From Bacteroides sp. (GTDB lineage: Bacteria > Bacteroidota > Bacteroidia > Bacteroidales > Bacteroidaceae): DNA of 16,359 nucleotides. Made by a program: the position numbers and the translations under genes. Below the pieces are notes generated by a model, which worked only from the letters and a program-made list of their open reading frames with translations, searched no databases and was not told where the DNA came from. This document shows, one piece after another, positions 15,175-16,359 of the stretch. Each line of letters begins with the position of its first letter. The stretch's first letter is position 1. The DNA lies in NCBI GenBank assembly GCA_030151885.1, contig JASLCG010000086.1, positions 1-16,359 of the forward strand, given 5' to 3'.

Positions 15175-16359
15175 TTACTCTATTTGCTTAAATACATATC
15201 TTTTACCTACGCCACCTTCGCCATTATTAATTCCAATTGCACTCTCCCAGATGGGCAGCTCTTCACCTTCTATTGCCATTAAGAACTCCGTAAATTTTAG
15301 AGTGCCACTCCATTCGTTTGCAGCCTTTACCTTAATTTGATAGACTTTTCCATTGCCTCCAGCCGATTGGCTAGTAAATTTAAAGTCCCTTCCGTTTGTT
15401 AAACTTGCTTTCCACTCTGCCCCTTCAGGTTCGTTCAGCTTAAATGTTATAACGGCCTCTTGTCCAGTTCTTAATGGAACTTCTTGTTGCTTGGTGTAGT
15501 CTTTCCCACCTACAGATACTTTAAAAAGAGAGGTGTCCCACTCTGGTTTAGTAAAATTCTTTTCCGAGTCTATCAGTGTCCATGGTAAAATCTCTAAAAC
15601 AGCCTCTAGTTCACTACGTTTAGTAAGCTTAACAGTATATCTGTAAATGACATTACGGATGGCCGAATAGTTAGAAAGCTCATTATAGTTTACCGGAAAT
15701 CTGGGCTGACGTGTTTCTGTTAGCTGTGTATCGATTAAATCTTGGTTTAAATCAAAAAAACCGACTCCTTCTACATGAAGTGCAACTCTCTTTATATCCG
15801 AATCGTCTTTATATCTTAAAAACTCGGGTATATAGAAACTTACCTTACCAATTGGCTTTGTTATATTCTGATAATCCTCCTCCTTAAAAGGATCTTCGAT
15901 GGTTAAAACGGTTTGGCTATTTTGCCCATATAGCTTAAAAAAGCTAGTAGCAAGGGCGGGTATATTGTATTTGCTAGGTACATTTAATAACTGCACTTTC
16001 TTTATACGTTTAAAAGTAGCTTCAGCTTTATGATTTTCGAAAACCACCTCTACTTTAGCAAACGACCTTACTAGGTGCACTATTTTGTGTACAGTTTTTT
16101 CTGATGAGTTGTTTGGGCTAGCCAGAACAACATTGGGGTAGAATGCAGACATTACAACCCGATCTGTAAGGCCGTTTTTATAGCTTTGTATGCTGAAAGG
16201 GGCCGTACTAATCTCTGATATATTTCCAATTCTTCTCAGCTTGTTTTTAAAAGCACTATCTACCATTGTAGAAGATTCGTTTGCTATGAAAAGCAAATCG
16301 TATGTCCCTTTTTCAAGCGTTACTACATCTGCCTTTGCACGCTGTCCCTCTACAGTTAT
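15175..16359 (-). CDS. FimA/Mfa2-like fimbrial subunit, 5' end outside window
   Basis: The frame is open to the right edge; 394 residues are visible and no start is in the window (a TTG at 16296 is internal, inside ...GTYDLLFIANESS). The visible part begins near the strand V-T-L-E-K-G-T-Y-D-L-L-F-I-A-N, typical of the middle of the first fimbrillin domain, so about 80-120 residues with the signal peptide are missing. LVRSFAKV at visible residues 96-103 and AIRNVIYRY at 233-241 are the family marks, followed by VLEILPWTLID. The last 120 residues form a further beta-rich module ending in GKRYVFKQIE. Stop to next ATG is 3 nt. It may be a structural subunit or an accessory protein; the missing N-terminus would decide. 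Confidence 0.82.
   Translation of the reverse strand: MTVEGQRAKADVVTLEKGTYDLLFIANESSTMVDSAFKNKLRRIGNISEISTAPFSIQSYKNGLTDRVVMSAFYPNVVLASPNNSSEKTVHKIVHLVRSFAKVEVVFENHKAEATFKRIKKVQLLNVPSKYNIPALATSFFKLYGQNSQTVLTIEDPFKEEDYQNITKPIGKVSFYIPEFLRYKDDSDIKRVALHVEGVGFFDLNQDLIDTQLTETRQPRFPVNYNELSNYSAIRNVIYRYTVKLTKRSELEAVLEILPWTLIDSEKNFTKPEWDTSLFKVSVGGKDYTKQQEVPLRTGQEAVITFKLNEPEGAEWKASLTNGRDFKFTSQSAGGNGKVYQIKVKAANEWSGTLKFTEFLMAIEGEELPIWESAIGINNGEGGVGKRYVFKQIE

Noticed and set aside
16294..16296. TTG as start of a 373-aa protein
   Set aside because: The frame continues without a stop to the window edge and the upstream residues fit the fimbrillin fold, so the true start lies outside.

Overview
The window comes from a low-GC member of the Bacteroidales (Bacteroidota). 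Three things point there: several FimB/Mfa2-type fimbrial lipoproteins with short signal peptides ending in a lipobox; promoter-like elements of the Bacteroidota form TTTG-N~20-TAnnTTTG instead of sigma70 boxes; and little Shine-Dalgarno sequence before the genes. By eye the G+C content is well under 40%. The genus cannot be fixed from the sequence.

Left region (1-4898, minus strand) is one fimbrial locus. Read 5' to 3' it holds a 121-aa truncated fimbrial lipoprotein (4533-4898), a 918-aa lipoprotein with a fimbrillin-like front half and an extra alpha/beta-like back half (1587-4343), and a FimB/Mfa2-like lipoprotein whose 3' end lies outside the window (1-1578). Upstream of the locus is an 842-bp gene-poor stretch (4899-5740). 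It holds a candidate promoter with an inverted repeat over the predicted start of transcription, two leader hairpins, and about 550 bp with nothing recognisable except a doubtful 46-codon ORF.

Middle region (5681-11456). A complete secreted GH2 beta-galactosidase (5741-8803, minus) ends in a strong hairpin terminator. Divergent from it, on the plus strand, are a Lys/Glu-rich lipoprotein (9093-9581), a DUF3078 outer-membrane beta-barrel protein (9943-10827) with a good promoter, and a small lipoprotein (10985-11392). Each of these three is followed by its own hairpin terminator, so they look like separate units. The last terminator is symmetrical and can also serve the converging operon to its right.

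Right region (11552-16359, minus strand) is a second fimbrial operon, read from right to left: a FimA/Mfa2-like subunit cut by the window edge, a 655-aa lipoprotein with a C-terminal lectin-like domain that is a good tip-adhesin candidate, and a 550-aa FimB/Mfa2-like lipoprotein. Gene junctions are 3 nt and a 1-nt TAATG overlap, so the three are almost certainly translated from one message.

The five long fimbrial proteins share two sequence marks, L-x-R-x-x-A-[KR]-[IV] and [IV]-x-R-N-x-x-Y, although they otherwise differ greatly. They are most simply read as the anchor, accessory and tip components of two type V-like (FimA/Mfa1-class) pili. I see no mobile element, CRISPR array, tRNA or rRNA, and no clear case of a wholly unknown system. 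The most unusual items are the 918-aa fusion protein, the truncated paralogue in front of it, and the control region upstream.
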